A stretch of DNA of 30,698 nt from Paramacrobiotus richtersi (taxonomy: Eukaryota > Tardigrada > Eutardigrada > Parachela > Macrobiotidae), in contig JAQGAU010000340.1 in NCBI GenBank assembly GCA_034698045.1, positions 1 to 30,698 of the forward strand. The letters are read 5' to 3'. Shown here piece after piece: positions 1 to 12,140 of the stretch. Under the pieces are notes generated by a model. It ran no database searches and was not told the origin of the DNA. It saw nothing but the letters and a program-made list of their open reading frames with translations. Made by a program: the position numbers and the translations under genes. Within the stretch, counting starts at the first letter, position 1. Each line of letters opens with the position of its first letter.

Positions 1-915
1 GTATTGTCTACTGTTTACGTTCGTGCAATGGCAACATCTCTTGCAAAACCTTCGGTTTAACCGGATTTTCCCCTTAACTGCAGGATATAGCAAAAAAACC
101 ACGCTGAAATAAGCAACGAATTATTACCGACTATATAAATGTAACTCATTACCAACGCAGCGCAACTCGTGACCAAGCGCACATTGTTCATTTATAGCGC
201 CACTATACTCTACGCAACCCCTTGCTTGACAACGGCACAAACGACGGCCACAATGCAAGCATAAAACGCTTCACGAAAACGTTACAATAGCAAACAAAAT
301 CCAAGCTTATGTACACTTTAAATACTAGTGATCCGTTTTCTATTTAATTTACGTACAAACCATTAGTTTCATAACGACAATTATTTTGCCAGATGCCATT
401 CGCAGTAGCAGTGTCTAATGTTAAAATGAAACAAAAACTGGCACACATCTATGAGGAAACAAAGAATCGGCAAAATCTCAAAATGTTGTACAAACACAGT
501 AGCACTAACGGAAAAATAAAAGTCTTACACAAAAAGTAATCTGTAACCATTTAATCATTTTTGTGCCATTTTTAACAGCCTCACTCCATTAAACTCTCTC
601 CTGCCTGATACCGTTCGAGTGCCGTCTACGATTTCATATGTATCTGTATATTCGGTCAAGTCCTGCCACTATGGACCACTGATTTTAACAAGCCAAACAA
701 ACCTTTAATTATAAGGTCATTAATTACTTCCCATGGCTTTCTTTCACTCTCAGTGTTTCCCGCTCTATCAGCAGTACGCTTCCGTTTCTTGGTTTTAATG
801 TACACCCAAATCACAATTTGTTGTTTTTTACATTTATCACCATTGACAGTATTTTTCCTCCGGTTTTGACATTTGTTTTCAGTTATTATTACGACGAGAT
901 GTCAGTCTGACATAC
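1..915. repeat. C-B intron sequence of the leftmost unit
   Basis: No gene. Contains the block agcgccactatactctacg (near 195-213) and, from about 420, the C-B intron seen at 17540-17860 and 28440-28760: aatgttgtacaaacacagta, then tttgtgccatttttaacag (about 560-580), then a tctacgatttcatatg block near 620. Exon C itself would be off the left edge or has been lost. Confidence 0.6.
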
Positions 916-1000
916 CAGCATTCTGATTTATCCAGCTCTCGGATTCCGGTACAGGCAAGAACGCCATACGTTAATCCAGGCGGGAATCCGGGAAAAATTC
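916..1000 (-). pseudogene. Exon B scrap with central deletion
   Basis: 85 bp keep both ends of exon B: the donor side (gacatac then cagcattctgatttatcc and gattccgg) and the acceptor side (ggcgggaatccgggaaaaat then tcctgtac). Roughly 200 bp of the middle, including motifs V and VI, is missing. The flanks on both sides are the same intron sequences that surround the intact exon B copies. Confidence 0.68.
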
Positions 1001-2672
1001 CTGTACAACCGCCACTTTGAAAATTACCGACAAATCAACAGAAACATGTATTTCTAATTTATGGCGAAAAACCCCTCCATCGAAGTGGTGAATCAGTCAG
1101 TTGTGATACTTGTTTACTTATCTAACCAGAAATTCTGTCTGATGAAATGTATGTAAGTATCAGCCCGAAAAAAATGTGACCTTTACATGTTAAGCCATTT
1201 TCAGTGTATTACAACTGCTGCTAACCAATGGCTACAGATTAATGCGAGCTTACAGCCATTTCACTGCGTTTACGCCATCATATTCCAGTCATCGCAATGA
1301 ATATGACAGTTTGACGGAATTACAATACTTATACTGTACACGTTCATCAATATTGCAACTGATATGTATATCAACCAAACTCTGGGTTAAAAATCTAACC
1401 ACCAGAATACGAATTGTTGAAGGATTCGGCAAATATATTTCATCTCCAAAAAATCAACATTCCAAAAACGTCTATCATGCATTTTCGGTATTAACCTCCT
1501 CCAAACACGTATGCTCTAGTAATGCGAATTTATGAAAACTTGCTGTTATCACTACAATTACGGCATGTAAGACTTATAATTCTCGCTTCGCTCTTTGTAC
1601 ATTTTTACTCGTGCTTATTTCATTTTCTCTTAACGTTACTATTACTGTGCTGTACCTGGAATATCGCCTAATTTAATTTAACCAAACGATTTCTCGGTTG
1701 TATGTGTTATATCAGAAAAATGTATCACCAGAAGGAAAAAACTGTTTTTACCTTTTAACCCATTTTCTGTGTCATAAATTTTTCTAGCAATGCCACAATA
1801 TTTCCTCATTTAATGCCACTTCACTAATTATGGTTAATACTGCAATATCCACATCTCAAATAATTATTATGATCAGTTCACTTCCAAAACAGTAGAACCG
1901 ACATCTTGCAGACGGAAGATAACACTACAAATTCATCACCAACTATTCTTACTTGAATTTCTAACCGATCTACAGTAGCACTTAATAAAAGCAACCTCCT
2001 ATCAACCGAACTGCTAGAAATGCAATTTATTCAAAAAAAGATTATAGATTTAAATTCGCAAAAGGTACTCGGTTATTTTTTGTTTATCGTTTCCCTTGAA
2101 ATATACACCGGGTCGCCGCAGATTAACTGTAGCACAGCAAAAAAATAGCCAAATGTTATATGCAACGCGTCATGACAGATTATGTCAATAAAAGCAGTTT
2201 AACTCCTGTTAGAGAATAGCAGTCGAATTTTAGCGCCACTGCTCTACGCAACTCCTGACTTGTCCAAAGGTACAAACAGATCGGAGTAGTCAACAGGACA
2301 AACATTTCCACGCAAATATGAATACGATAACCCAGTTGGTACTGTATAAATGTACAGTTTCTATTCGGTTATACAGACCTAAACATTACGAGCTTTCGAG
2401 CAGTCTATCAAATTAACTTGAATTATTTCTGCAAAACTTCCCCATTTCAACACCTTCTTAAACTGATCGTTTACCTGCATGTTTCCGCATTTAATGTAAG
2501 ACTTGAAGATCTTATATATGTTCAGTCGCACTATGATACCCCATTATTAAAAACTATGCAACGGTTAAATTTTCATTTGTGGCACTTCTCAAATACGAAT
2601 TTATTTGATAATAACCGGCAACACGCGAGTTTGTATAAAAAGTATTGTGAAACGATTTTCGGTTACGGACTT
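1001..2672. repeat. Intron-derived repeats without exons
   Basis: Starts with the acceptor-side flank of exon B (aaattaccgacaaatc near 1020). It then holds at least two exon-free array units: ttaagccattttcagtgtat (about 1190) and aacccattttctgtgtcat (about 1755), each followed by a gccactt-cacta block. A class-i agcgccact block follows (2232-2248). The piece at 2490-2660 matches 5690-5830 and 8290-8440. The 97- and 111-codon ORFs here have no recognisable product. Confidence 0.6.
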
Positions 2673-2740
2673 ACGGTCACGGTCTTTCGATGCCATAGGT
2701 TTCAGTTTCTGGCTGGAATTCGGCAAGGACTTAACCATTT
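2673..2740 (-). pseudogene. Exon C scrap: first about 68 bp
   Basis: The plus strand reads ttacggtcacggtctttcga, then ttcagtttctggctgg and aaccatttctaca, matching the acceptor end of exon C at 22463-22534 with several changes. In sense this is the SSQKLKSLACKDRD segment. The rest of exon C is absent; its place is taken by the intron repeat that also occurs at 5700-5880 and 8290-8480. Exon B remnant 3191-3457 follows at the expected side. Confidence 0.62.
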
Positions 2741-3190
2741 CTACACACAATAGAAGCATGCAGCCTGCAAAGAAATTACATCTCTAACATTGTAAGCTAT
2801 GCACATACTCGTAGGTACATAAATTATATATAACAAAGCTTCATGCCATTTTGTGAAAAACTCAATAAGAACATACCTTATAACGATCCATCTGATTTAT
2901 AATGATTGTTGTTATAATGACAATCAGTTTGTCATAATTAGCATTCACCGTAGCAGAGTCGAATATTAAAAAAATAACAAAACATAAATTTAGCTACCTT
3001 TATGTACATAAAACAATCGGCAACATCTGCAAATGTTGGACAACAGACGGTCATAATCGAAATAAAAAAGTGACACACACGATGCATGCTCCAAATGTCA
3101 GTAGAAACACTAGAAACGAAAAGTTATCTTTTACCATTTAAAATCATTTTTGTGCCGTTTTTTGACAGGTATCTGTAAACTCCATTATAA

Positions 3191-3457
3191 GCTCCGATTC
3201 CGGTAAGGGCAGCAACGATACACGCTGATTCTGTTGGACAAACTCCACTAATTACGGCTCCTCATCAGGCAGCAAGTACAAGTGTAACTTCCCCTCGTGA
3301 CCCCACATGCGCGCAGTCCGTCCACAGCGATGCACATACACGGACGCCGATTTGGGCACATCATACTGGATGACCCACTCGATATCCAGCCAGACAATTC
3401 CCCGCGCCACAATTCGTCCGTACACACCAAAATCCCGGCCGGCACTTTGGCAAATTC
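3191..3457 (-). pseudogene. Exon B, truncated at its 3' end and frameshifted, left half
   Basis: Most of exon B is recognisable ([10 protein letters not shown], a motif VI remnant in shifted frame, LLPDEEP). The last roughly 30 bp and the donor are gone: a deletion joins the exon at ctccgattccgg straight to the intron block that reads ctccattataag, normally about 250 bp farther away. The acceptor AG has become GG. A frame change occurs near motif V (aattcgtccg for aacatccg). Confidence 0.76.
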
Positions 3458-5280
3458 CCACAAACAGCACCATTAATTTCTGGAATTACCGAACACGCAT
3501 GTTTATAATTTCGACATCAATTCCCTCCATCAACGTTGTAAATCGGTTGTAATACCTATTTATAGTCAGCTGAGATGTTTTTGCCAGAAAAAAGTGTTTT
3601 CATATGTTTGGCAGTTTTCTGTGTAGCATGGGTGTTGCAACTGACAAGCGATGGCGATACAAGCAGTTACGCCATAATACACGTTTACGCCATAATATTT
3701 CAGTCACCGCAATGAATATTAGCTGATTCCCATATACAACAAATTACCGACAATTTGACGGAATTAAAACACTGCAAGTTCACCAGATCAACAGATTTGA
3801 AAACTTAAAGACTTCGCGGTACCAACACAGGCATCCTTGCCAACCGGCTAGCAAACAAAAAAGTGCTCTACAAAACTATGGGAACTCGAAGTTCGGTCAA
3901 CTAGCAGCCAGCCGTTTTCACCTTATCGTTTCTCTTGCCAGGATGACGCCATGACAACGAAAAAATGTATGTTGAAAGTCGTGCAACGCATTATAACAGG
4001 TTATGTGAATAGAAGCAGTGAACCTTGATTAAGAAGAACCGAAGCCGCTCGCTAGTAATTAAGAGAACAATTGCATTTTTTACTCTATCTTAGATATAGA
4101 AACAATGGACTATTGTTCTCTTAATTACTAGCGAGTGGCTTCGGAAGAACATAGCGCCACTGCTCTACGCAGCTCCTGGCTCGGGCAAATCCCACAATCT
4201 AAATATACTTGTACTGTAGACATCTAAAATTTCTTTCCGTTAAAGCATATTTGAATCCAACCCAACCAAAATACGAATTTTCGACCGATTCATCAAACAA
4301 ATTTCATCTTCCAAAACTCAACATTCCGAAACCGCCTATCATACATTTTCATTTGTAGTACTCCGACTCCAAACCTGCTGCAAGCAGTTTTGCTCCGATA
4401 ATGCGTATGTCCAAAAACTCTACTAGTATCGCTAATTTATCACTCTAACCAAACGATTCATTAGCTAAAATTTAGAAGAACGAAAAAAAACTGTTTTCAC
4501 CTGCTAAGCCATTTTCTGCATCATAGAAACCTCTAGTGGGATTAAAATGTTTCCATCTAAAACCACTACACTACGGCTAACGCTGCTATATTCACTCATC
4601 TACAATGGATCACAAGCAAACTGCAGTCGACTGACTGCCACAAATGTGCTTCCTCTCTCGACAACGGTCCAACGGACTGGAATTTCGCTAGCCAGTTATT
4701 TTCTTTTTATTATTTCCCCTGAAGTTTACAACGGATGGCACGAGATTAACTGCAACACAGCGAAAAACATAACCTGACGTTATGCAACGCGTTATTGCGG
4801 ATTATGAGAATGGAATCAATGCAACTCGTATAACGGACGCTTAGCGCCACTACTCTACGGAACTCCTTATTCACCAAAAAGCCGCAAAAAATCCCCGGAG
4901 CAATAAAGTACAGAAATTTGCACAAAAATATGAACGTAACAACATAATCAATGTATACTCTGTGAATATGAAATTTATATTTCGAGGAATGCATACGCAA
5001 TTACCACATTCTCAACTTTCGAACGATTTATCGAATTAACTGGAGTTATTTCGTCTGTCAAAACTTAATACTCTAGCACCTTCTAAAATCAACCTTTCAG
5101 CTGTAATATTTTAAAAACGCTTCATAACTAAGTTGAACGAATTCAAATTTCGATAATAGAGAACAGGTGGCATGAGGGGCGTATTTTAATTCAGGTGTGA
5201 TCGACATTTTTATTGCATAATTTTGTCTATGTTGTTCTTATCATTATGTCGCAAAATCACCATTATAATCATGTCATGTA
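3458..5280. repeat. B-A intron-type sequence, two exon-free repeat units
   Basis: Flank of exon B at the left, then repeat blocks at about 3600-3720 and 4490-4600 (ctgttttcacctgctaagcc type), and gcgccact blocks at 4156-4169 and 4846-4859, ending at the donor-side flank of the exon A remnant. Carries the 104-bp foldback element. No gene recognised. Confidence 0.6.
4033..4150. mobile_element. 104-bp foldback (MITE-like) element with 7-bp target duplication
   Basis: The element spans 4040-4143. Its ends are inverted copies about 31 bp long with one mismatch (CGAAGCCGCTCGCTAGTAAT at the left end), separated by about 42 bp. It is flanked on each side by GAAGAAC (4033-4039 and 4144-4150). It sits directly beside the recurrent block beginning agcgccactgctctacg, in an array copy whose relatives lack the element. 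No coding capacity; it must have been moved by an enzyme encoded elsewhere. Superfamily not assigned. Confidence 0.8.
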
Positions 5281-5516
5281 TCGCAAATATCGCTTGTCGT
5301 CTGTGCTTCAGTTTCCTATGCAGCGAAGGCACCGGGAAGGACTTTCTCGCTTTCTTATTGTGGAAAATGTGCTGGAGATACAGTGTGAAGTCATTAACAC
5401 AGTCACATGTGGCAAAGAACAGCAGATGCCTCTCCCGCCGACGCAAGCCCGAAAAAAGGTCACCAGATGATTCATCTTCTTATCAGGGGGCAAGACGGTG
5501 TAAAGGGATGTTAAAA
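5281..5516 (-). pseudogene. Exon A, 5'-truncated, left half
   Basis: The downstream part of exon A is open for about 50 codons: RRRERHLLFFATCDCVNDF, then LYLQHIFHNKKARKSF and SLHRKLKHRRQAIFA. The donor region is altered (gtatcgcaaat on the plus strand instead of gtacctcaaat). The exon's first part breaks off after the segment equivalent to GLTSFY, where it runs into the GTAAAA-rich repeat at about 5545-5585. No acceptor is left. Confidence 0.72.
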
Positions 5517-5544
5517 ACATCGCTAAAATACTATCGATACATTC

Positions 5545-5590
5545 ATCAGGTAAAATTAAAAGGTAAAAAGTAAAAGGTAAAATGTAATTT
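5545..5590. repeat. Short GGTAAAA tandem repeat at the broken end of an exon A copy
   Basis: caggtaaaattaaaaggtaa, then aaagtaaaaggtaaaatg: four imperfect units. It lies close to the point where the exon A remnant at 5281-5516 stops matching, and a looser version occurs at 8085-8150 beside the exon A remnant at 7539-7826. Confidence 0.6.
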
Positions 5591-6607
5591 ATACGACACG
5601 AAAGCTAACCAAAGCTGTTTTACCACAGCGTCAACCAAGAAGACAAGCCATTCCACTACGAAGTTTTCCAGAATTAAAGTAGATCTTGTGTATCCAGTCT
5701 ACAATATCCCATAATTAAAAGAATATACAACTATTAAATTTTCAATTTTTTATATCACGAATGCAAATTTTTTTAAATAAATTGTACCATGCAAATCACA
5801 CGCAAGTTTATATAAAAAGTATAACTGAGCGGTTTATTAACGACCATACTGCAGTTTATACAGTAAGATCACACGCGAAAATGTCTTGCAATATGCCAGT
5901 GTACTACGATGTTACGCATTTCATCACGTTAATTAATTGCAGTTGTCGTCTATAGCGCCAACTATGTTCCTTTACATTGCCAATAAAAAATGGGATTTCA
6001 AAACAAAATACATAACAAATTTCGACGCTACCTCCTTACAGTAAGAACATCAAAAATGTGCAAAGTACCACATCTTTAATTATTTCGCATAAAGAAGAAA
6101 AATACGCCAGTTCAAGAGATGAAATACAGTAGTAAGAAATACAATTGCTCAATACTAGAAATATGGATGCTCAAAATGTTTAGTACGTCATCGTCAAAAT
6201 ATCTGTTAAAGTTTCGTCACTTTTGTACCATTTTAACAGGTACACTCCAATATAAGGTTTGCTCCGCATTATTTCTAGTGCCACCAGTCTACGATTTCAT
6301 ATATTCCGTTCCAGTCGTGCCACTATTGACGATCGCGACTGATTTTAACAAACCAAACAGGTTAAACCTCTCGGATCACACATTTTACTTTCCATGGCTT
6401 TCTTTCATTCTCAGTATTTACCGCTCGTTCTATCCAGGAACACGTTTCTCGTTCCTGATTTTGATGTACAGTACACCCAAATCACTGTTGCACTGACAAC
6501 TTTACCCATTTGTTGTTTTCTTATATTTACGGCATGAGTACCATTTTTCTATCCGTTTTGAAAACTCTTTCCGATCATTCTTACAACGAGATGCGAGTTC
6601 GACATAC
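5591..6607. repeat. Intron-derived sequence between exon A and exon B remnants
   Basis: 5580-5960 is a near copy of 8190-8560 (aatgtaatttatacgacacg start; atgccagtgtactacgatgt end). From about 6080 it becomes C-B intron sequence with ttttgtaccattttaacagg (about 6220) and gtgccaccagtctacgattt (about 6280). No exon C is present in this unit. The 125-codon ORF at 6119-6496 is not conserved in the sister copies. Confidence 0.6.
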
Positions 6608-6892
6608 CAACATTCAAGATTTTCGAACTCTCAGATGCCGTTAAGGGCAACAACGACACACGCTGATTCCGCTGGACAAACTGCACATAGGGCTCCTCAT
6701 TGGGCAGCAAGTACAGAAGCGACTTCCCCTCGTGTCCACCCATGCGCGCGGTCCGTCCACAGCGATGCACATACACCGACGCCGATTTCCGGGCACATCA
6801 TACTGAACGACCCAGTCGATATCCGGCCAGTCAATGCCACGCGCCACCACGTCCGTACACACCAAGATCCCGGCGGGAATACTGGAGAATTC
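6608..6892 (-). pseudogene. Exon B, frameshifted, left half
   Basis: 285 nt, two more than intact copies: a cc insertion near 6790 breaks the frame between motif V and motif VI. Before it the frame reads [19 protein letters not shown] and [16 protein letters not shown]; after it, in another frame, [19 protein letters not shown] and [17 protein letters not shown]. The donor GTATGTC is intact; the acceptor AG has become AC (ttcgtaca on the plus strand). Confidence 0.8.
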
Positions 6893-7538
6893 GTACAAAA
6901 CCACCGTTTTGAAATTACCGAAAATACATGTTCCCAATCTGAGGATTAAGTCCTTCCCTTGAAGTTGTGAATCAGTTGCGATATAACAGTTTATTAATCT
7001 AACGGTGATTTGTCTGCTGAGATGTATGGCAAAAAAATGTGTTTTCGCATAGTATGCCATTTTCTGTGTACTACAAGTCTACAAGCTAAGACTAAGTGTT
7101 GCTCATCGTTGGGTAGCCACGAGTAATGCCAATTCACTACGTTTACGCCATAATGTTTCAGTCATCGCAATAAATCTCAACTGACCAACACACACAACAA
7201 ACCGTCAGCCGGATGGAATTACCAAGGTACAACGCTACCAAGTTCAGCAAGAACTATTGATAATTATTTTGAAATGCTTTCTGATACCCTTGTAAGTCGG
7301 CCGATTAGTTATAATAAAGAAAACCAAAAAATTCTCCCCAATTTATGGGTACTCTTGATAAACGCTTTATAACTAAAATGAAAGAATTCAGATGTTGATA
7401 GTACAGAAAAGGCCACCACAACTAAGGCATGAAGTGCCCATGTTAATTTCGGTGCGATCGACATTTTTATTGCCTTTTTGCGTCTATGTTATTCTTATCA
7501 TTATTTCACAAAATCACCATTAAAATCACGTACTGTAC
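6893..7538. repeat. Shortened B-A intron
   Basis: Only about 650 bp separate exon B and exon A remnants. One block of the ttcactacgtttacgccata type (7129-7148) remains; the gcgccact-type block is missing, so an internal deletion has occurred. Confidence 0.55.
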
Positions 7539-7826
7539 CTCAAATATCGCTTGTCGTGTTTGCTTCAAATTCCTATGCAGCGACAGTACCGGGAAGGATT
7601 TCCCCGCCTTCTTATTGTGGAAAATTTGCTGGAAATACAAGGAGAAATAATTCATGCAGTCACATGTGGCAAAGAACAGCAGATGCTACTCCCGACGACG
7701 TGCCAGTAGAAAGGTCACCAGATGATCCAGTTTCTTGACACTAGACTGGATGGCGTGGAAAGATGCTAAACTAATAGGAGTGCGGAGATTCTGCTTTTCC
7801 TCCACTTGCCACCGCATTTCTTATGC
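7539..7826 (-). pseudogene. Exon A, decayed, left half
   Basis: 288 nt homologous to exon A from the donor side (GTACAG) to the acceptor side. The acceptor AG is now CG (atgccgaaatg on the plus strand). The frame contains a stop in the RREK segment (cgacgacg in place of cgccgatg, and tactccc for cttctccc). Small deletions near 7735-7745 disrupt the PPDKK region. Only short pieces such as CDCMNYF-like and FPVLS remain readable. Confidence 0.72.
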
Positions 7827-9111
7827 CGAAATGATAGGAACAAATGTCAGACGAAAAACAACCGAACACGCCGCGAAGCAATGATCATGAAAAAATACCA
7901 CTTTTCCGGAACGGTATGCAACCATAATAATACCACCAAGAAATACATCCCTTGTTCGCCATTACGCCGATGTATTCCCACAACCCAATTATCGTCGGTC
8001 TGACTTAGAACACAGCGCAAGCATTTGCACACTGATAAAACAAGACGGCTAAAAAAACCGCTACAATATGATCGATACATTTGTCAGGTAAACAAAAAAC
8101 AAAACAAAAAAGCTGCAAAGTGAAAGAAAAAAATTTTCAGGTAAAATTCGTCAAAAAAATCAAATCGTCACTTGCATGTATCATGAAAATGTAATTTATA
8201 CGACAGGAAAGCCACAGCTGTTTTACGAAAGGCGTAAAGTAAGAAGACAAGCCATTGCACTACGAATATTTCAAGAATTAAAGTAAGCTTGAAGATCTTG
8301 TATATCCAGTGTACAAAATTCCATAATTAAAAGAATATAGACCTATTAAATTTTCCCTTTATTTATATCACATATAGAAATTGTTTTGAGAAACTGTAAC
8401 TAGTTGACATGCAAATAACACGCAAGTTTGTATAAAAAGTTTAATAAAGCGATCATACTGTAGTTTATACAGTAGAGTACATACGGCGGTACAGTTTATA
8501 CGGCGGCATCTGACGTGAAAACTGTGCGCAATATGCCAGTGTACTACGAATTTACGCATTTGATTGTGTACGCAACCAACCGAGGTATCGTTGCCCATAC
8601 ACAATTACATCAGCGTATGCAGCCAACAGCGGTATTTGTTTCGAAATAAATGATGCTCAAAAATGTTTGGTAAGTCATAATAAGAAAAAGAAAATTATGT
8701 GTTAACGTTTCATCACTCTTGTGCCATTTCTAACAGGTACACTGCAATATAAGCTCTGTCCTGCTCTATTTCTAGTGCCACCAGTCTACGATTTCATATA
8801 TAATTATTCAGTTCCAGTCGTGCCACTATTGACGACGGATTTTAAAAAACCAAACAGGTTAAACCTCTCGGATCACACATTTTACTTTCCATGACTTTCT
8901 TTCGCTTTCAGCGTTTATCTCACTTTATCACTCGTTCTATCCAGGAACACATTTCTCGTTCCTGATTTCGATGTATACCCAAATCACTGTTACACTGACA
9001 ACTGCAGCCATTTGTTGTTTTCTTAACCATTTACAGCATCAACACCGTGTTGCTTCCCGTTTTGAAAAATCTTTCCGATCATTCTTACAACGAGATGCTG
9101 TTTTGGCATAC
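7827..9111. repeat. A-flank and C-B intron sequence, no exon C
   Basis: Left part includes the exon A upstream flank and the copy of the 5580-5960 block (8190-8560). The right part, from about 8640, is C-B intron with the taacaggtacactgcaatat and gtgccaccagtctacgattt blocks (about 8735-8790). No gene recognised. Confidence 0.55.
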
Positions 9112-9147
9112 CACCATTCGAGTTTCTCGAACTCTCAGATTCCGGTA
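9112..9147 (-). pseudogene. Exon B scrap: last 36 bp only
   Basis: Only the 3' end of exon B is left (caccattcgagtttctcgaa and the following tctcagattccgg on the plus strand), with its donor-side intron on the left. On the right it joins directly to aaaccatcggtttgaaatca, the sequence that normally lies just upstream of the exon. About 250 bp of coding sequence including motifs V and VI has been removed, leaving both intron flanks in place. Confidence 0.7.
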
Positions 9148-11820
9148 AAAAAACCATCGGTTTGAAATCACCGACAAAGCGTGTTTCTATTCTGGGGATT
9201 AATTCCTTCCCGTGGAGGTTATAAATCAGTTGCAGTTTATTAATCTAATCAGATGATTTTGTCTGCTGGGATGTATGGAAAAAAGTGAATGTGTTTGCAC
9301 ATATTATGCTATTTTATGTGTACTGCAATTCTACAAGACATCGTGTTACTAACCATTCGGTTACCGAATTTCGGTAGACCACGAGTAACGCCATTTCACT
9401 ACGTTTACACCATAATATTTCAGTCATCGCAACAGAAATGAACTGACCAACACACAACAAACTGTCAGTGTGACGGAATTACAACATTACAAGTTCACCA
9501 AGAACTATTTCTAATTATTCTGACTGGCTTCTTAATACCAACAGTTAACCTGGCCTTGAATCGGCCGATTACTAGTACCAGAGAAATTCTCCCCAGTTTA
9601 TAGGTACTTGAAGCGCTCGGTCAATTACCAACTACCGTCTTCATTTTATCGCTTCCCTTGCAATGAATAGGCACTGCAAGGTTAACGTACGGCAGGACAA
9701 GGAAAAAATAAGCTGAAAGTTATGCAACGCATTAATACACTTATGCGAACGTAGGCACTACAATTCGCTTTTTAGCGCCACTGATCTACGAAACTCTGTA
9801 TTTCATCTCCTAAACTCTACAATCCAAAGCTTTCTACCATACATTTTCAGTTTTAATACTTTACACCTACTGCATGCAGTTAAGATCCGATAATTCGAAT
9901 TTAGAAACCTAAACTGAAATCGCTACAAATACGGCATGCAGGACTTTTTGTCACTGTGTTGTTTGTATATTTTTACTCGCACTTGCTTCATTTTCTTCTT
10001 ATCGTTACTCTTATATTTTCTGCGCTCTACATGAAGTATCGCCTATATAATTTGTCGGCTGAAATATATTAACCAGAAGAAAAAAGTGTTTTCACATCTT
10101 AAGCCAGATTCATACCGGTTTCTAGAAGTTGGGAAAACTGGCTCGATCTAACGCCACTACACTACGCCAACACCATAACATCCTGTTATCCACTCATCTC
10201 AAGAGACATCACTTTGCGTCCAAAACAGCATAACGGACAGTCTGACGGAAGATAACACCCTAAACGTTCATCACCAAGTATTCTTACTTTGATTTTGACT
10301 GACCTACAATGTTTCTTAATATTAGCAAATTCTTGTCAACTGACCTATCAAAAATGTATTTTATTCAAATTATGGACTAATTATAAAAGTTCGGCCAGTT
10401 ACCAGCCAACTGTTTTCCGTTTAATCCCTACGAAACGTACAACGTCGGGTTGGGTAGCCCGATATTAACAGTTACTGAAGACAACAAAAAACCAAGCAGA
10501 AGTATGCAATAGTTAATTATTACCGGTATTTAGATAATGTGAATGAAAGCAATGCAACTGCTGTCATTATTATGGTGAGTTTAGCGCCACTTCTCTACAG
10601 AACTCCTCACTCATCAGTAAGCCACTCACTGCACCGTAATACGGCTTCGCCGTGATATTCCACTTCAACTCAGTATAATCGCCGCTTATCTCTAACAAGT
10701 AAACGTGTTTTTTATTTGACTGGACTGTTTTAAGGAGATATTTGTACGGCATCTGGGTTACAATTTCTGATTAAACAAAATTTTTTTTATAAGAAAGTAC
10801 TTACACTTGATGGAGCTGGAATAATACAAAGTTAGTTTTTAATTAATTAATTTATTTTCCAATTATTTTTTTATTTCTCGTTTCCCTTGAAGTACACATC
10901 GAGTTGCGATTTTGCGATTTTTTTACTCTAATAATCCTGCGTTGATCTGAAATACACCTATTTATCCATATCTGACCAAACCATTTGTCGGCTAAAATGT
11001 GAAAAATCAGAAGAATACAGTGTTTTCACCTGTTAAGCCATGTTCTGTACCATAAATGTTTCTAGCAGTAGCAGTTGTCACAATTGCAATTTTAATTAAT
11101 GCCACTGCACTACGGCTTTCACTGCCGCATTCACTCGTATTCAACAAATATGTATCCGTGGACCTCCAAAACAGCAGTCTGACTCACGACAAACAGTAGA
11201 GCCATCTCATCACCAACAGTTACTATTCTCAATTTGACTTCCGACTGACCTACAAATATTTCTCAATAGCTACAAACTTTTGTCAAGTTGTCAACTGAAC
11301 CGCCAAAAGAATACTTTATTCAAAGTATGTATCTGAAGTTCAATACGTTGCAAGAAAGTGTTTTTTTTTTTTTGTCGTTTCCGCTGAAATGTACACAGGG
11401 TCACATGAGATCAACGGCTGCGCGGCGAAAAAATAATACGAATTTATGAAGCGCGTTATTAAAGCTCATGAGAACGAAAGTAACCTCGATGGGAACGGCT
11501 TTTAGCGCCACCGCTCTACGAACTCCATACGTACGTCACAAAGACAAAAACAGATAAAGTACACAAATTTCTACAGAAACACAAGAAAGTACCAAAACCA
11601 GTCTAGGTATGTACGCATATACTCTCTAAATGTAAAATTTCTCTTCGGTTCTATTCTGCAATAATTTTTAAACACCTAACCTACAGAAATTCAAATTTCG
11701 ATAATACAGAACAGGTCAGTACAATTAATGCATATACACTGTAGTGACATTTTTATTGCATTTATTGCATTTATTTTTGTAATTTCCGAACAAAATCCAT
11801 CTTATAGTCCTGTACTGTAC
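9148..11820. repeat. Long stretch of at least three exon-free repeat units
   Basis: Blocks recur in order: ttcactacgtttacaccata (about 9396), gcgccactgatctacg (9775-9790), ttaagccagattcat (about 10100), gccactacactacg (10153-10166), gcgccacttctctac (about 10584), gttaagccatgttctg (about 11033), gccactgcactacgg (about 11101), gcgccaccgctctacg (11505-11520). It ends in the donor flank of the exon A remnant at 11821. No coding sequence recognised. Confidence 0.6.
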
Positions 11821-12140
11821 CTCAAATATCGCTTGTCGCCTGTGCTACAGTTTCCTGTACAGTTTCCAATGCAACGACCGCACCGGGAAGGAATTCCCCG
11901 CCTTTTTTTTTGTGGAAAATATGTTGAAGATGCAGTGTGCAGTAATTCACACACAGTCCTACGTAACGTGGCGAAAAACACGAGCAGCCGCTTCTCCCGC
12001 CGATGCGCCCGTAAAAAGGTCACCAGATGAACCAGTTTCTTCCCACGCGGCTGCATACTGTAGATCAACGATGTCAGACCAATAGGAGTTACGGAGATTA
12101 GGCTTCTCTAAGACTTTTATGGCCACCGAATTTCGCATGC
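11821..12140 (-). pseudogene. Exon A (A'-type), frameshifted, left half
   Basis: 320 nt, 27 more than the intact exon. An insertion near 11850 (a repeated tttcctgtacag) and extra bases in the FATCDCVNYF region account for most of it. KLVHLVTFLRAHRREKRLL is still open. There is no TGA after VTF, unlike the A' copies at 20.6 and 26.2 kb. Its right flank (12141-12520) matches the flank of those A' copies, including the block around 12400, so this is the A' type before the shared stop arose. The acceptor cag before GCATG and donor GTACAG remain. Confidence 0.72.

Noticed and set aside
1242-1535. 97-codon ORF in repeat sequence
   Set aside because: No recognisable domain, ordinary AT-rich composition, and not conserved in sister repeats.
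6119-6496. 125-codon ORF with hydrophobic stretches
   Set aside because: Lies in C-B intron sequence; the homologous segments at 8640-9000 and 28560-28800 are not open in the same frame.
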